Positions 19,940 through 28,323 of a stretch of 64,000 nt of DNA are shown one piece after another. Made by a program: the position numbers and the translations under genes. The notes beneath the pieces are model-generated. The model made no database searches and was not told where the DNA came from. It saw only the letters and a program-made list of their open reading frames with translations. This DNA comes from Actinophytocola gossypii. GTDB taxonomy: Bacteria > Actinomycetota > Actinomycetes > Mycobacteriales > Pseudonocardiaceae. The stretch spans positions 124,001 to 188,000 of the forward strand of contig NZ_JAFFZE010000015.1 in assembly GCF_025165815.1 (NCBI RefSeq), written 5' to 3'. How positions within the stretch are numbered: the stretch's first letter is position 1; each line of letters begins with the position of its first letter.

Positions 19940-19945
19940 TACTAT
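19940..19945 (+). promoter_or_regulatory. -10 box of the DUF1992 gene (leaderless layout)
   Basis: TACTAT six bases before the GTG at 19952, in a short AT-rich patch and overlapping a GTAC-N4-GTAC element. Confidence 0.45.
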
Positions 19946-19951
19946 AAAAAC

Positions 19952-20350
19952 GTGACGGAGCGGAAACCACGGGGAATGCCGGCCGAGGACTGGGTGGAGC
20001 GGCAGATCCGCATGGCCCAGGAACGCGGCGAGTTCGACGACCTGCCGGGCGCCGGCAAGCCGATCCCGAAGCGGCGCGGCGGGACGATGGAGTGGGTCGC
20101 GCGGAAGCTGCGCGAGGAGAACGCGGACACCGCGGCGCTGCTGCCCCCGTCGCTCGCGCTGCCCAAGGAGGTCGCTGAGCTGCCGGAACGGCTGGCGAAG
20201 GAACGCTCGGAGCACCGGGTACGCGAGATCGTGGCGGACCTGAACGAGCGGATCGCCGCGGCCCACCGGGCGCCCCAGGTGGGCCCGCCGCTGCGGGTGG
20301 GCGAGGTGGACGTGGAGGACGCCGTCGCGACCTGGCGCACCGCGCGGTGA
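19952..20350 (+). CDS. DUF1992 (DnaJ-C28-like conserved domain) protein
   Basis: A 132-residue protein with the DUF1992 signature: PAEDWVERQIRMAQERGEFDDLPGAGKPI near the N-terminus, then the KLREENADTAALLPPSLAL region. The domain occurs in human DNAJC28 and in many bacteria; no J-domain is present here. It is charged and predicted to be cytoplasmic. The function is not known. It faces the TetR gene across a 30-bp gap and ends 10 bases before the convergent SoxR stop. Confidence 0.85.
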   Translation: MTERKPRGMPAEDWVERQIRMAQERGEFDDLPGAGKPIPKRRGGTMEWVARKLREENADTAALLPPSLALPKEVAELPERLAKERSEHRVREIVADLNERIAAAHRAPQVGPPLRVGEVDVEDAVATWRTAR

Positions 20351-20360
20351 CCGGGCGGCG

Positions 20361-20837
20361 TCAGCCGATCCCGCCCTCGGACCTCGCGCGGAGCCGAGGA
20401 GCCCCTGGCCCGTAGGCGGCCAACTCGTCGTCCTTGTTCATCAGGTTGCACGACTTCAGCGAGAGACAGCCGCAGCCGATGCACGCGGTGAGCCGGTCTC
20501 GGAGGCGTTGCATCGCGTCGATCCGGGCGTCCAGCTCGCCCCGCCACAGGTTGGACAGGCGGGTCCAGTCGGTCTTGGTGGGGGTGCGGCCGGCCGGCAG
20601 CGTGGCCAGCGCGTCCCGGATCTCCTCGAGCGAGAGGCCGACCCGCTGCGCGGTGCGGATGAACGCGAGCCGCCGCAGCACGGCGCGCGCGTACTTCCGC
20701 TGGTTGCCGGCGGTCCGCTCCGACGTGATCAGGCCCCGTTCCTCGTAGAACCGCAGCGCCGTGTGCGGCACCCCGCTACGCCTCGACACCTCACCGATCG
20801 TCAGCACATTCGGCAGTTTCCCCACGCCGCCGACCAT
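20361..20837 (-). CDS. soxR: SoxR-type redox-sensing MerR regulator
   Basis: A 158-residue MerR-family protein. The N-terminal DNA-binding part is LTIGEVSRRSGVPHTALRFY; the C-terminal cluster C119-IG-C122-G-C124-LSLKS-C130 is the [2Fe-2S] motif CxxCxCx5C of SoxR. In actinobacteria SoxR usually responds to redox-active compounds and controls a few nearby or remote genes rather than soxS. Here it is divergent from the split transketolase. ATG at 20837 was chosen because the MerR domain starts soon after; upstream in-frame starts exist. Confidence 0.92.
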   Translation of the reverse strand: MVGGVGKLPNVLTIGEVSRRSGVPHTALRFYEERGLITSERTAGNQRKYARAVLRRLAFIRTAQRVGLSLEEIRDALATLPAGRTPTKTDWTRLSNLWRGELDARIDAMQRLRDRLTACIGCGCLSLKSCNLMNKDDELAAYGPGAPRLRARSEGGIG

Positions 20838-20884
20838 ACAGAAGAACCTCGACATAAGTGGAGGAGTTGCTCCAACTTCAACTT

Positions 20885-20924
20885 GACCTCGACCGAACTC
20901 GAGGTCGCATGCTCGCAAGCATGC
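20885..20924. promoter_or_regulatory. Tandem inverted repeats at the soxR/tktN divergence
   Basis: GACCTCGA (20885-20892) and TCGAGGTC (20899-20906) form a perfect 8-bp inverted repeat with a 6-base spacer. It is followed at once by GCATGCT-CGCA-AGCATGC (20907-20924), a 7-bp stem hairpin containing two candidate tktN ATGs. Just left, TCCAACTTCAACTTGA (20873-20888) is a loose match to the alternating symmetry of SoxR sites. Operator and translation-control roles are inferred only. Confidence 0.4.
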
Positions 20925-21595
20925 GAAACGAGCTGGCCGGTCTCATCGAACGGATGACCGGCGACGAGAAACACGACTGGGCCGCCGGGTCCACAATAGA
21001 CGTCCTGTGGGTCCTCTACGACCGGGTGCTGAACGTCACCCCGGACACCGTCGACGACCCGGACCGCGACCGGTTCCTGCTCTCCAAGGGCCACGGACCC
21101 ATGTCCTACTACGCCGTCCTGGCCGCCAAGGGCTTCCTCGACCACGACCTGCTCGACACCTGGACGAGCTTCGGCTCACCGCTCGGCCAGCACCCCGACC
21201 GGGTCCTGGTGCCCGGGGTCGAGATCGGCTCCGGCTCCCTCGGCCACGGGCTCGGGCTCGGCGTCGGCACCGCGCTCGGCCTCCGCGCGCGACGACGCCG
21301 CGGCCGGGTCTTCGTGCTGGTCGGGGACGGGGAGCTCGACGAGGGCAGCAACCACGAGGCCATCGCCATCGCCGGGCGGCTCGGCCTCGACCGGCTCACC
21401 ACCGTCGTGGTCGACAACTCCTCCGCGAGCCACGGCTGGCCGGGCGGCATCGCCCGCCGGTTCGACGTCGAGGGCTGGCACACCGCCACCGTCGACGGCC
21501 GCGACCACGACGCCCTGCACCGCGCCTTCACCGCCGCCCACCCCGGCCGCCCGTCCGCGGTCGTGGCCACCATCGAACCCGAGGAGTACACATGA
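20909..21595 (+). CDS. Transketolase, N-terminal (TPP-binding) subunit
   Basis: A 228-residue subunit of a two-gene transketolase. It carries the thiamine pyrophosphate motif GDGELDEGSNHEA...DNSS (about residues 139-172) and LSKGHGPMSYYAVLAAKGFL. The frame is open from GTG 20858, but its first 16 codons have low GC at third positions, unlike the rest, so ATG 20909 (with CGAGG upstream) or 20921 is preferred. The partner subunit follows after a repeat-containing gap. Split enzymes of this kind often serve in secondary sugar or cofactor pathways rather than the central pentose pathway. Confidence 0.88.
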   Translation: MLASMRNELAGLIERMTGDEKHDWAAGSTIDVLWVLYDRVLNVTPDTVDDPDRDRFLLSKGHGPMSYYAVLAAKGFLDHDLLDTWTSFGSPLGQHPDRVLVPGVEIGSGSLGHGLGLGVGTALGLRARRRRGRVFVLVGDGELDEGSNHEAIAIAGRLGLDRLTTVVVDNSSASHGWPGGIARRFDVEGWHTATVDGRDHDALHRAFTAAHPGRPSAVVATIEPEEYT

Positions 21596-21641
21596 CACGA
21601 CACGCGCCGACCTCGCCTTCGAACCAACCCCACCCCCTCGT

Positions 21642-21694
21642 CAACCGCACCTCAGGGGAACGTGACGCGACCCAGCCACAAGTACGTGAGCAAC
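21642..21694 (+). repeat. Intercistronic dispersed repeat, copy B (tktN/tktC)
   Basis: Gap-free match to copy A over 53 bp with six differences, and to copy C over 47 bp with five. It lies in the 149-bp gap between the two transketolase genes, in the direction of transcription. An ATGA start at 21592 with GAGGAG upstream would read through it in frame into tktC. The residue frame that changes least between copies reads SGERDATQPQVR. Confidence 0.85.
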
Positions 21695-21744
21695 TGAACC
21701 CTCTTTCCCATCGTGACCACCGCATAGAAACGCGGGGAGGCGGG

Positions 21745-22623
21745 ATGCGCGATGTGTTCGTGCACACCGTGACCGACGCGCTGGACACCGACCCGCGGCT
21801 CGCCGTCGTCACCGCGGACATCTCCTCGGCCGCGTTCGACGACGCGCGGGCGCGGCACCCGGACCGCGTGGTCAACCTCGGCATCCGGGAGCAGGCGATG
21901 ATCGGCGTCGCCGGCGGGCTCGCGCTCACCGGGCTGCGGCCGGTGGTGCACAGCTACGCCCCGTTCCTCGTGGAGCGCCCGTTCGAGCAGCTCAAGCTCG
22001 ACCTCGGGCACCAGGACGTCGGCGCGGTGCTGGTCAGCATCGGCGGCTCCTACGACGCCCCGGCCAGCGGCCGGACCCACCAGAGCCCGGCCGACGTCGC
22101 GCTGCTCGACACCCTGCCCGGCTGGACCGTGCACGTGCCGGGACACCCCGACGAGGTGGAGCCGCTGTTGCGGGACGCCATCGCCGGCACCGGCCGGGTC
22201 TACCTGCGACTGTCCACCCGGGAGAACACCACCGCCCACCCGATCGGGCGGTTCTCCCCGCTGCGGCAGGGCAGCCGCGGCGTGGTGCTGGCCGTCGGAC
22301 CGACGCTGGACACCGTGCTCGACGTCACGTCCACCCTGGACGTCACGGTGCTGTACGCGAGCACGATCCGGCCGTTCGACCACGCCGGGCTCCTGGCCGC
22401 GGTGGCGGGCTCCCGGCCGAACGTCGTGCTGGTCGAGCCGTACCTGGCGGGCACGTCCGCGCACGGCGTGGGGGAGGCGCTCGCCGACGTGCCGCACCGG
22501 GTGCGCTCGCTCGGGGTCCGCCGCGACGTCGAGGTGCGGGCGTACGGCACCCCGCCCGAGCACGACGTCGTGCACGGCCTGGACGCCGACGGGATAGCGG
22601 CGTCGATCCGGGCGTTCCTCTAG
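21745..22623 (+). CDS. Transketolase, C-terminal subunit
   Basis: A 292-residue subunit with the pyrimidine-binding domain of transketolase (VTADISSAAF, VVNLGIREQAMIGVAGGLAL with the catalytic Glu, HSYAPFLVERPFEQLK) and the C-terminal transketolase domain. The ATG at 21745 has GGGGAGG upstream. A second coupled start at 21592 would add 51 residues from the repeat region. It must pair with the N-subunit upstream to be active. Its TAG stop is part of a -10 box for hisH. Confidence 0.9.
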   Translation: MRDVFVHTVTDALDTDPRLAVVTADISSAAFDDARARHPDRVVNLGIREQAMIGVAGGLALTGLRPVVHSYAPFLVERPFEQLKLDLGHQDVGAVLVSIGGSYDAPASGRTHQSPADVALLDTLPGWTVHVPGHPDEVEPLLRDAIAGTGRVYLRLSTRENTTAHPIGRFSPLRQGSRGVVLAVGPTLDTVLDVTSTLDVTVLYASTIRPFDHAGLLAAVAGSRPNVVLVEPYLAGTSAHGVGEALADVPHRVRSLGVRRDVEVRAYGTPPEHDVVHGLDADGIAASIRAFL

Positions 22624-22626
22624 CCT
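22621..22626 (+). promoter_or_regulatory. -10 box of hisH (leaderless layout)
   Basis: TAGCCT overlaps the tktC stop and lies six bases before the hisH GTG at 22633. Confidence 0.45.
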
Positions 22627-22632
22627 GGTGGG

Positions 22633-23265
22633 GTGGCACGAGTCGTCGTACTGGACTACGGATCCGGCAACCTGCGGTCCGCGGAGCGTGCGCTCCGGCG
22701 GGTGGGCGCGGACGTCGAGGTGACCGCCGACCCGACGGCGGCGCTGGAGTGCGACGGGCTGGTCGTGCCCGGGGTCGGCGCGTTCGCCGCGTGCATGGCG
22801 GGGCTGTCCTCGGTCAACGGGGAGCGGCTGATCGGCCAGCGGCTGGCCGGGGGACGCCCGGTGCTCGGCGTGTGCGTCGGGATGCAGATCCTGTTCGAGC
22901 GGGGGATCGAGCACGGTGTGGAGTCGGCGGGCTGCGGACAGTGGCCCGGCGCGGTGACCCGGCTGGCCGCCGAGGTCGTGCCGCACATGGGGTGGAACAC
23001 GGTGCGCGCGCCCGAGGGGTCGGTGTTGTTCGACGGGCTGGACGCGGACACCCGGTTCTACTTCGTGCACTCGTACGCCGTTCGCGAGTGGGAGCTGAAC
23101 CCGGAGCCGCCGATGCGCGCGCCCCGGGTCACCTGGGCCACCCACGGCGGCGACTTCGTGGCGGCAGCGGAGAACGGGCCACTGTCGGCGACCCAGTTCC
23201 ACCCGGAGAAGTCCGGTGACGCGGGCGCCCAGCTGCTGACGAACTGGGTCAAGAGCCTGAACTGA
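22633..23265 (+). CDS. hisH: Imidazole glycerol phosphate synthase, glutaminase subunit
   Basis: HisH supplies ammonia from glutamine to HisF. The 210-residue class I glutamine amidotransferase has the nucleophile Cys81 in [12 protein letters not shown] and the His/Glu pair in [16 protein letters not shown] and YFVHSY are typical. It is cut off from hisB by the TetR-DUF1992-SoxR-transketolase insert and appears to have its own promoter. Its last 17 bases overlap the convergent AraC-type gene. Confidence 0.96.
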   Translation: MARVVVLDYGSGNLRSAERALRRVGADVEVTADPTAALECDGLVVPGVGAFAACMAGLSSVNGERLIGQRLAGGRPVLGVCVGMQILFERGIEHGVESAGCGQWPGAVTRLAAEVVPHMGWNTVRAPEGSVLFDGLDADTRFYFVHSYAVREWELNPEPPMRAPRVTWATHGGDFVAAAENGPLSATQFHPEKSGDAGAQLLTNWVKSLN

Positions 23266-24199
23266 CGCGGAAGGTCCTGCGGTACGCGCCGGGGGTCACC
23301 CCGACTGTCTGCGCGAACTGGGCGCGGAAGTTGCTGGTACTGGGAAAGCCGGTCTGCGCGGCGACCCGGTCGACGGTGTGGTCGGTGGTCTCCAGCAGTT
23401 CCTGGGCGTGCCGGATGCGCACGCCGGCGAGCCACTGCACCGGGCTCTGCCCGACCTCGGCGGTGAACCGGCGGGTGAGCGTCCGGACGCTCATGCCGGC
23501 CGCCGCGGCGATGTCGGCGAGCGAGAGGCCGCGGTGCGCGTTCTCCTCGATCCACGCCAGCACGTGCTCCAGCGTCGCCGTCCGGTACGTCGGCCGGTTG
23601 CGGAGGATGTACTGCGCCTGCCCGCCGCCGCGGTGCGGTGGCGCCACGGCGAGCCGGGCCGCGTCGGCGGCGACGGCCACCCCGTAGTCGGTGCGCACGA
23701 TGTGCAGGCACAGGTCCAGCCCGGAGGCGGCGCCCGCGGAGGTGAGGACCCGCCCGTTGTCGGTGTAGAGCACGTCGGGATCGACCCGGACGGCCGGGTG
23801 GCGGCGGGCGAGCTCGTCGGCGGCGAGCCAGTGGGTGGTGGCGTCCCGGCCGTCGAGCAGGCCCGCCTCGGCGAGGGTGAACGCGCCGACGCAGATCGAG
23901 GCGACCCGGGATCCCCGGTCCACGGCGGAGCGGAGCACGTCCAGCACCTCGGGCGGAGCCGGCCGGGAGATGTCGTTCCTGCCCGGCACGACGATGAGGT
24001 CGGCGCGTGCGACGGCGTCCAGGCCCTCCGCGACCGCGATCCGCAGCGGCCCGGCGTCGATCACCCGCTCCGGCCCGGCGACGACGACCCGGTAGCCGGC
24101 GCGCCCGTCGGGCAGCCTGACCCGGGCGAAGACCTCGATCGGCGTGGCCAGATCGAAGGCGATCGCATCGTCGAGCGAGAGCACCGCCACCGTGTACAT
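23249..24199 (-). CDS. GlxA-like AraC regulator with a DJ-1/PfpI domain
   Basis: A 316-residue protein with an N-terminal DJ-1/PfpI (class I GATase-like) domain, about residues 1-185 ([24 protein letters not shown]), and a C-terminal AraC double helix-turn-helix with [24 protein letters not shown]. This is the GlxA/FtrA layout, where the first domain probably senses a ligand. It is divergent from a gene for a stand-alone DJ-1 domain protein, its likely target. TAGCAT six bases before its ATG suggests a leaderless transcript. Confidence 0.93.
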   Translation of the reverse strand: MYTVAVLSLDDAIAFDLATPIEVFARVRLPDGRAGYRVVVAGPERVIDAGPLRIAVAEGLDAVARADLIVVPGRNDISRPAPPEVLDVLRSAVDRGSRVASICVGAFTLAEAGLLDGRDATTHWLAADELARRHPAVRVDPDVLYTDNGRVLTSAGAASGLDLCLHIVRTDYGVAVAADAARLAVAPPHRGGGQAQYILRNRPTYRTATLEHVLAWIEENAHRGLSLADIAAAAGMSVRTLTRRFTAEVGQSPVQWLAGVRIRHAQELLETTDHTVDRVAAQTGFPSTSNFRAQFAQTVGVTPGAYRRTFRVSSGS

Positions 24200-24205
24200 G
24201 CGCTG

Positions 24206-24211
24206 ATGCTA
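24206..24211 (-). promoter_or_regulatory. -10 box of the AraC-type gene (leaderless layout)
   Basis: TAGCAT on the minus strand, six bases before the ATG at 24199. Confidence 0.45.
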
Positions 24212-24305
24212 GCTGGCCAGATTCAGGCGGAACATGACGTGATAGCCACTGGGACGCGTGCGCCGGGCCGCGCAGCATAGGACTCCTCCGACAGGAAGGA
24301 CACCC

Positions 24306-24947
24306 ATGCGCGCGCAGTTCGTGCTCTTCGACGGCTTCGACCCGCTCGACGTCGTCGCCCCCTTCGAGGTGCTCTCCGCCGGGAGCGAGATCCTCGGCGG
24401 CGGCATCGACGTCCAGCTCGTCACGGCCGACGGAGCACGCACGGTGACCTCCGGCACCGCCGGGCTGGCCCTGACCGCGACCGGCACCCTGGACCCGTCG
24501 ACACCCGGGTACGTCGTGGTCCCCGGCGCGTCCGGCCCGGTCGACGGCGACCCGGACGAGGGAGCCGAGACGATCCAGGTCCTGCTCTCCCGGTTCGCCA
24601 CCGGCGACGCGGCGCCCCTGCTCCGCCGGGCGCTCGAGGACCCCGCGGTGACCGTCGCGACCGTCTGCGGCGGGTCCCTCGCCCTGGCCATGGCCGGCCT
24701 GCTGGACGGGCGGACCGCCACCACGCACGTGCTCGGCATCGACCTGCTCGACGCCACGGGTGCCACCGCGGTCCGGGCGCGGGTCGTCGACGACGGGGAC
24801 CTCGTCTCCGCCGGCGGCGTCACCTCCGGTCTCGATCTGGCGCTCTACCTGCTGGAACGCGACTTCGGGCCGCGGGTCGCGCACGCCGTCGAGCGGCTGT
24901 TCGAGTACGAACGCCGCGGCACCGTCTGGAAGGACGCGCGCGGATGA
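24306..24947 (+). CDS. DJ-1/PfpI family protein
   Basis: A 213-residue stand-alone DJ-1/PfpI domain. The nucleophile-elbow cysteine is in TVCGGSLALAMAGLLDGRTATTH, and the N-terminal LFDGFDPLDVVAPFEVL block is shared with isonitrile hydratase and GlxA-type sensors. The ATG has AGGAAGGA upstream. It begins a three-gene coupled cassette (ATGA overlap into the next gene) and is divergent from the AraC/DJ-1 regulator. Isonitrile hydratase or glyoxalase-like activity is possible but not shown. Confidence 0.88.
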   Translation: MRAQFVLFDGFDPLDVVAPFEVLSAGSEILGGGIDVQLVTADGARTVTSGTAGLALTATGTLDPSTPGYVVVPGASGPVDGDPDEGAETIQVLLSRFATGDAAPLLRRALEDPAVTVATVCGGSLALAMAGLLDGRTATTHVLGIDLLDATGATAVRARVVDDGDLVSAGGVTSGLDLALYLLERDFGPRVAHAVERLFEYERRGTVWKDARG

Positions 24948-25390
24948 CGGCGTTCCTCCTGTCCGTCCACGTCCTCGCCGCGATCGTGACCGTCGGCCCG
25001 GTCGCCGTCGCGGCCAGCATGTTCCCGCCGGCGGCCCGCGCCGCCCCCGCGGCCACGGTCCGGGTCCTGCACCGCGTCACCCGGGTGTACGCCGTGATCG
25101 GGATCCTCGTGCCGGTGTTCGGGCTCGCCACCGGCGCCGCTCTCGGTGTCCTCGGCGACGCGTGGCTGATCGTGTCGATGGTCCTCACCGCGGGCGCGGC
25201 GGCCGTCCTCGTCGGCCTCGTCCTCCCCGCCCAGCGCCGCACGCTCACCGCACTCGACGTGGGCGAGGCGATCCCCGACGGAATCGGCAGGCGTCTCGCC
25301 ATGCACACCGGGGTCTTCAACGTCCTCTGGGCCGTCGTGGTCGTCCTGATGATCTACCGCCCGGGATCGACGACGGGCGTGGGCCCGTGA
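24944..25390 (+). CDS. Four-helix membrane protein (DUF2269-like)
   Basis: A 148-residue membrane protein with hydrophobic segments at about 5-27, 50-69, 75-95 and 122-139. The first begins LLSVHVLAAIVTVGP, as in DUF2269-type proteins with a conserved His in helix 1 and another later (MHTGVFN), so metal or heme binding is conceivable. It overlaps both neighbours (ATGA and GTGA). The function is unknown. Confidence 0.7.
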   Translation: MTAFLLSVHVLAAIVTVGPVAVAASMFPPAARAAPAATVRVLHRVTRVYAVIGILVPVFGLATGAALGVLGDAWLIVSMVLTAGAAAVLVGLVLPAQRRTLTALDVGEAIPDGIGRRLAMHTGVFNVLWAVVVVLMIYRPGSTTGVGP

Positions 25391-25626
25391 ACCCGCTCCG
25401 CCTGGCCGGCACGGTCGAACTGGCGACGCTGGTGGTGTTGCTGCTGAACCTGGTCACCGTGCACGAGCCGGCCGTCTCCGGCGTCGTCGGTCCGCTGCAC
25501 GGCCTGGCCTACACCGCGACGGTCATCGCCTCGGTCCTGCTCATGAACGGGCACCATCGGGTCTGGCTGCTCGCGATCGTGCCCGGTATCGGCGGGCTGC
25601 TCGCCGCGCGGGTACTGCCGGACTGA
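25387..25626 (+). CDS. Small membrane protein (DUF3817-like)
   Basis: A 79-residue protein with three hydrophobic segments and the internal VVGPLHGLAYT, resembling DUF3817 proteins (VxGPLHGxxF). The GTG start overlaps the previous stop (GTGA), so it is made together with the DJ-1 and four-helix proteins. Being small and overlapping, it is easily missed. No function is known. Confidence 0.7.
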   Translation: MNPLRLAGTVELATLVVLLLNLVTVHEPAVSGVVGPLHGLAYTATVIASVLLMNGHHRVWLLAIVPGIGGLLAARVLPD

Positions 25627-25716
25627 TCAGCGGAATGCCGTTCGGCGATATTCCGGGGGGCATTGCGGAAATCGCACGATGGTGGATTTCGTGTGCTTTG
25701 TCCAATGGGCAAAGAA

Positions 25717-25722
25717 TAGCGT
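25717..25722 (+). promoter_or_regulatory. -10 box of the XRE gene (leaderless layout)
   Basis: TAGCGT seven bases before the ATG at 25730, at the end of a 100-bp AT-rich stretch that follows the small membrane protein. It favours this start over the upstream GTG at 25679. Confidence 0.5.
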
Positions 25723-25729
25723 TCGCGTC

Positions 25730-26596
25730 ATGCATGATCGGGAACCAACGGTGCGGAGCCGGGAGCTCGGGGACGGGCTCCGACGGGCCATGGAGGGCGG
25801 CGGCTACCACGCCAGCGGCGTCGCGCGCGAGCTGGGCTGGAGTCCCAGCCGCGTGTCGCGCATCCTGTCCGGGAAGCGGGGCGGGTCCAGCCACGACGTG
25901 GCGGCCTTCATCGCCGTCTGCGGGGTGCGCGGTGACGAGCGCGAACGGCTGATGGGACTCAGCTTCGACCACGGGCCGGGGTGGCGGGTGCGCCACCACC
26001 CCGGCCTGCCCCGGCGCTCGCGGACGACGCTCGAGCACGAGGAGCGCGCGAGTGCCATCGGCGGGTACTCGGGTGCCGTCGTGCCCGAACTCCTGCAGAC
26101 CGACGCCTACGCCGCCGCGGTGCTCGCCGGCGGGGCGAACGTGCCGGAGTGGGACGCCGGCGCGCGCGTCGAGGCGGTCGCGGAACGGCAGCGGGTGCTC
26201 GACCGGGACGACCCGCCGCGGTGCGTCTTCTACCTGCACGAGTTCGTGCTACACACGCCGGTCGGCGGGTCCTCGGTGATGTCGGAGCAGCTGCACGTGC
26301 TGCTCCGGCGCTCGGTGCGGCCCAACCTCACGGTGCGCGTCGTGCCCCGGACGGCCGGCGCGCACCCCGGGATGGCCGGGACGTTCACCCTGCTCGACGT
26401 GCTCGACTTCAAGCGCGTCGTCCACCTCGAGGGCGAGACGGCCTCCGACTTCCTCGAGACCTCCGCCGAGGTGCTCGCCTACCAGCGCGTGCTGGACGCC
26501 CTGGCCCGCGTCGCGCTCGACGACGTGCGGTCGCGGGAGCTGATCGCCACGCTGGCGACCAGGCTCTACGGCGCGGCCGATACCCTGCCACGGTGA
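25730..26596 (+). CDS. XRE helix-turn-helix / DUF5753 regulator
   Basis: A 288-residue regulator of the type that is abundant in filamentous actinobacteria. The N-terminal Cro/CI-like helix-turn-helix is at about residues 12-65 ([19 protein letters not shown]). The DUF5753 domain follows ([39 protein letters not shown], and [21 protein letters not shown]). Such genes often sit next to a small DUF397 partner, but none is seen here. Its last bases overlap the priA start. Confidence 0.9.
   Translation: MHDREPTVRSRELGDGLRRAMEGGGYHASGVARELGWSPSRVSRILSGKRGGSSHDVAAFIAVCGVRGDERERLMGLSFDHGPGWRVRHHPGLPRRSRTTLEHEERASAIGGYSGAVVPELLQTDAYAAAVLAGGANVPEWDAGARVEAVAERQRVLDRDDPPRCVFYLHEFVLHTPVGGSSVMSEQLHVLLRRSVRPNLTVRVVPRTAGAHPGMAGTFTLLDVLDFKRVVHLEGETASDFLETSAEVLAYQRVLDALARVALDDVRSRELIATLATRLYGAADTLPR
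26581..26586 (+). promoter_or_regulatory. -10 box of priA inside the XRE gene (leaderless layout)
   Basis: TACCCT lies within the last codons of the XRE gene, six bases before the priA GTG at 26593, giving priA a possible promoter of its own. Confidence 0.4.
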
Positions 26597-27333
26597 CCTT
26601 CACGCTTCTGCCAGCCGTCGACGTTCGCGACGGCAAGGCCGTCCGGCTGCTTCAGGGCCGGTCGGGCACCGAGACCGGCTACGGCGACCCGTGGGACGCC
26701 GCCCTCGCCTGGCAGCGGGACGGGGCCGAGTGGATCCACCTGGTCGACCTCGACGCCGCCTTCGGCACCGGGGACAACCGGGCCCGCCTCGCCGACATCG
26801 TGGGGCGGCTGGACGTCGAGGTCGAGCTGTCCGGCGGCATCCGTGACGACGACTCGCTCGCCGCCGCACTGGCCACCGGGTGCGCCCGGGTCAACCTCGG
26901 CACCGCGGCGCTGGAGCACCCCGAGTGGTGCTCCCGGGTCATCGGCGAGTTCGGCGACCGGGTGGCCGTCGGGCTCGACGTGCGGATCGACGACGCGGGG
27001 GAGCACCGGCTGGCCGCGCGCGGCTGGACCCAGGACGGCGGTCTCCTGTGGGACGTGCTCGACCGGCTGGAGCGGGACGGCTGCGCGCGCTACGTGGTGA
27101 CCGACGTGTCCAAGGACGGCACCCTGAACGGGCCCAACCTGGGGCTGCTGCGGGACGTCTGCGCCAGGACGAAGGCGCCGGTGGTCGCGTCCGGCGGCGT
27201 GTCCAGTTTGGACGACCTCACCGCGCTGGCGGGTCTCGCGGACGACGGCGTGGAGGGCACGATCATCGGAAAGGCCTTGTACACCAGGGCGTTCACGCTG
27301 CCGGAGGCGCTGGCGCGGGTCAGTTCACGCTGA
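26593..27333 (+). CDS. priA: Phosphoribosyl isomerase A (HisA, probably also TrpF)
   Basis: The 246-residue (beta-alpha)8 barrel isomerises ProFAR in histidine synthesis. Catalytic Asp10 in [15 protein letters not shown] and the second Asp in [16 protein letters not shown] are present. In actinobacteria this enzyme (PriA) also isomerises PRA in tryptophan synthesis. The trp cluster downstream has no trpF, which fits the dual role; trpF elsewhere in the genome cannot be excluded. Its 3' end overlaps the convergent PPOX gene by 14 bases. Confidence 0.94.
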   Translation: MTFTLLPAVDVRDGKAVRLLQGRSGTETGYGDPWDAALAWQRDGAEWIHLVDLDAAFGTGDNRARLADIVGRLDVEVELSGGIRDDDSLAAALATGCARVNLGTAALEHPEWCSRVIGEFGDRVAVGLDVRIDDAGEHRLAARGWTQDGGLLWDVLDRLERDGCARYVVTDVSKDGTLNGPNLGLLRDVCARTKAPVVASGGVSSLDDLTALAGLADDGVEGTIIGKALYTRAFTLPEALARVSSR

Positions 27334-27700
27334 TCGCCAGGCACAACGTGCCGTCCCGGCCACGGAACCGGGTGCTGGAGCCGATCACGACCCGGCCGGT
27401 GAGACCGTACTTCTTCTTGAGCAGGCGCCGGCCGTGCTCGGTGCCGTCCGCGTCGAGGATCCGGGCGGTGCCGCGCACGGACGTGCCGCGGGGCCGGCCG
27501 CGGAAGTCGCACTCGGCGAGCTCGACCTCGGGGTTCCGGCGGACCCGCTTGACCTTGCCGGCGGTGGTCTGGGTCCAGATGATCAGCTCGTCGCCGTCCC
27601 GGCCCACCCAGACCGGCGTCGGCACCGGCGTGCCGTCCCGCCGGAACGTGGTGACCAGCAGGTAGCTGGCCCTACCCAGGCGCTCTACATCGGACGTCAT
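27320..27700 (-). CDS. PPOX-class flavin/F420-dependent oxidoreductase
   Basis: A 126-residue split-beta-barrel protein ([21 protein letters not shown], then [24 protein letters not shown]), a pattern of the short F420-dependent PPOX family (Rv2061-like). These reduce or bind small substrates with F420 or FMN; the substrate is unknown. A TAGCGT box lies seven bases before the ATG. It is convergent with priA. Confidence 0.85.
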   Translation of the reverse strand: MTSDVERLGRASYLLVTTFRRDGTPVPTPVWVGRDGDELIIWTQTTAGKVKRVRRNPEVELAECDFRGRPRGTSVRGTARILDADGTEHGRRLLKKKYGLTGRVVIGSSTRFRGRDGTLCLAISVN

Positions 27701-27707
27701 GTCGACG

Positions 27708-27713
27708 ACGCTA
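27708..27713 (-). promoter_or_regulatory. -10 box of the PPOX gene (leaderless layout)
   Basis: TAGCGT on the minus strand, seven bases before the ATG at 27700. Confidence 0.45.
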
Positions 27714-27736
27714 CCGACCGTTCGCTGTGACCGCTC

Positions 27737-28306
27737 TCAGTACAGGTCGTCCAGGTCGATCCTCAGCGACAGCGGATCGGTCACGGTGACGAGACCGGTG
27801 TCCTTGCCCACCAGGACGTACGCGCGGTCGCCCGGACCGAGCCGGTACCGGTACAGGACCGGCGAGGAGTCCAGTAGTTCGAGCCGCCAGAAGTGCTCGA
27901 TACCGGCCGCCGCGTACTCGGCGGGTTTGGCGATTTGGTCCATGGAGATCGACTGTGGCGACATGACTTCCACGACCAGCAGGCAGTGTTCCGGCCGAAG
28001 CACCGAGTCGACGGGCAGCGCCGCCTCGTACACGGCGATGTCCGGTCGCCGGCTCAGCAGTGGGACGTCGCGCAGGCGTAGCTCGACATCCGTGTCGACG
28101 GCGTACCGTGCGCCGTCGAGGTGGTTCGCGAGACGGCGAGTTGCCCGCTGGTGGAAGCGAGGAGGATCGAGCCTGGTGACGACGCCTCCGTCGACGACCT
28201 CGATCCGCCGGCGACGCTCCTCCGGCAGTGCGTCGTAGTCCCCTGCGGACAAGCCGTCGGGAAAGTGGGCCACCCAGTGGTTCACCCAGTCCTCGAGCGT
28301 GATCAC
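27737..28306 (-). CDS. Uma2 family (DUF820) putative endonuclease
   Basis: A 189-residue protein with the PD-(D/E)XK-like core of Uma2: LSRRPDIAVYE, LLVVEVMSPQS and the Lys in KPAEYAAAGIEHFW. Uma2 proteins are numerous in cyanobacteria and actinobacteria; a nuclease role is predicted from the fold, and cellular function is unclear. GTG at 28306 is chosen since TATGTT lies six bases upstream and the upstream ABC gene ends at 28324; the longer frame would overlap it. Confidence 0.85.
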   Translation of the reverse strand: MITLEDWVNHWVAHFPDGLSAGDYDALPEERRRRIEVVDGGVVTRLDPPRFHQRATRRLANHLDGARYAVDTDVELRLRDVPLLSRRPDIAVYEAALPVDSVLRPEHCLLVVEVMSPQSISMDQIAKPAEYAAAGIEHFWRLELLDSSPVLYRYRLGPGDRAYVLVGKDTGLVTVTDPLSLRIDLDDLY

Positions 28307-28312
28307 GAGCGC

Positions 28313-28318
28313 AACATA
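28313..28318 (-). promoter_or_regulatory. -10 box of the Uma2 gene (leaderless layout)
   Basis: TATGTT on the minus strand, six bases before the GTG at 28306. It decides the start of this gene. Confidence 0.45.
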
Positions 28319-28323
28319 CCTGG

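Noticed and set aside
20858-20908. N-terminal start of the transketolase subunit at GTG 20858
   Set aside because: The codons here have low third-position GC and overlap the inverted repeats of the regulatory region, so the segment looks non-coding.
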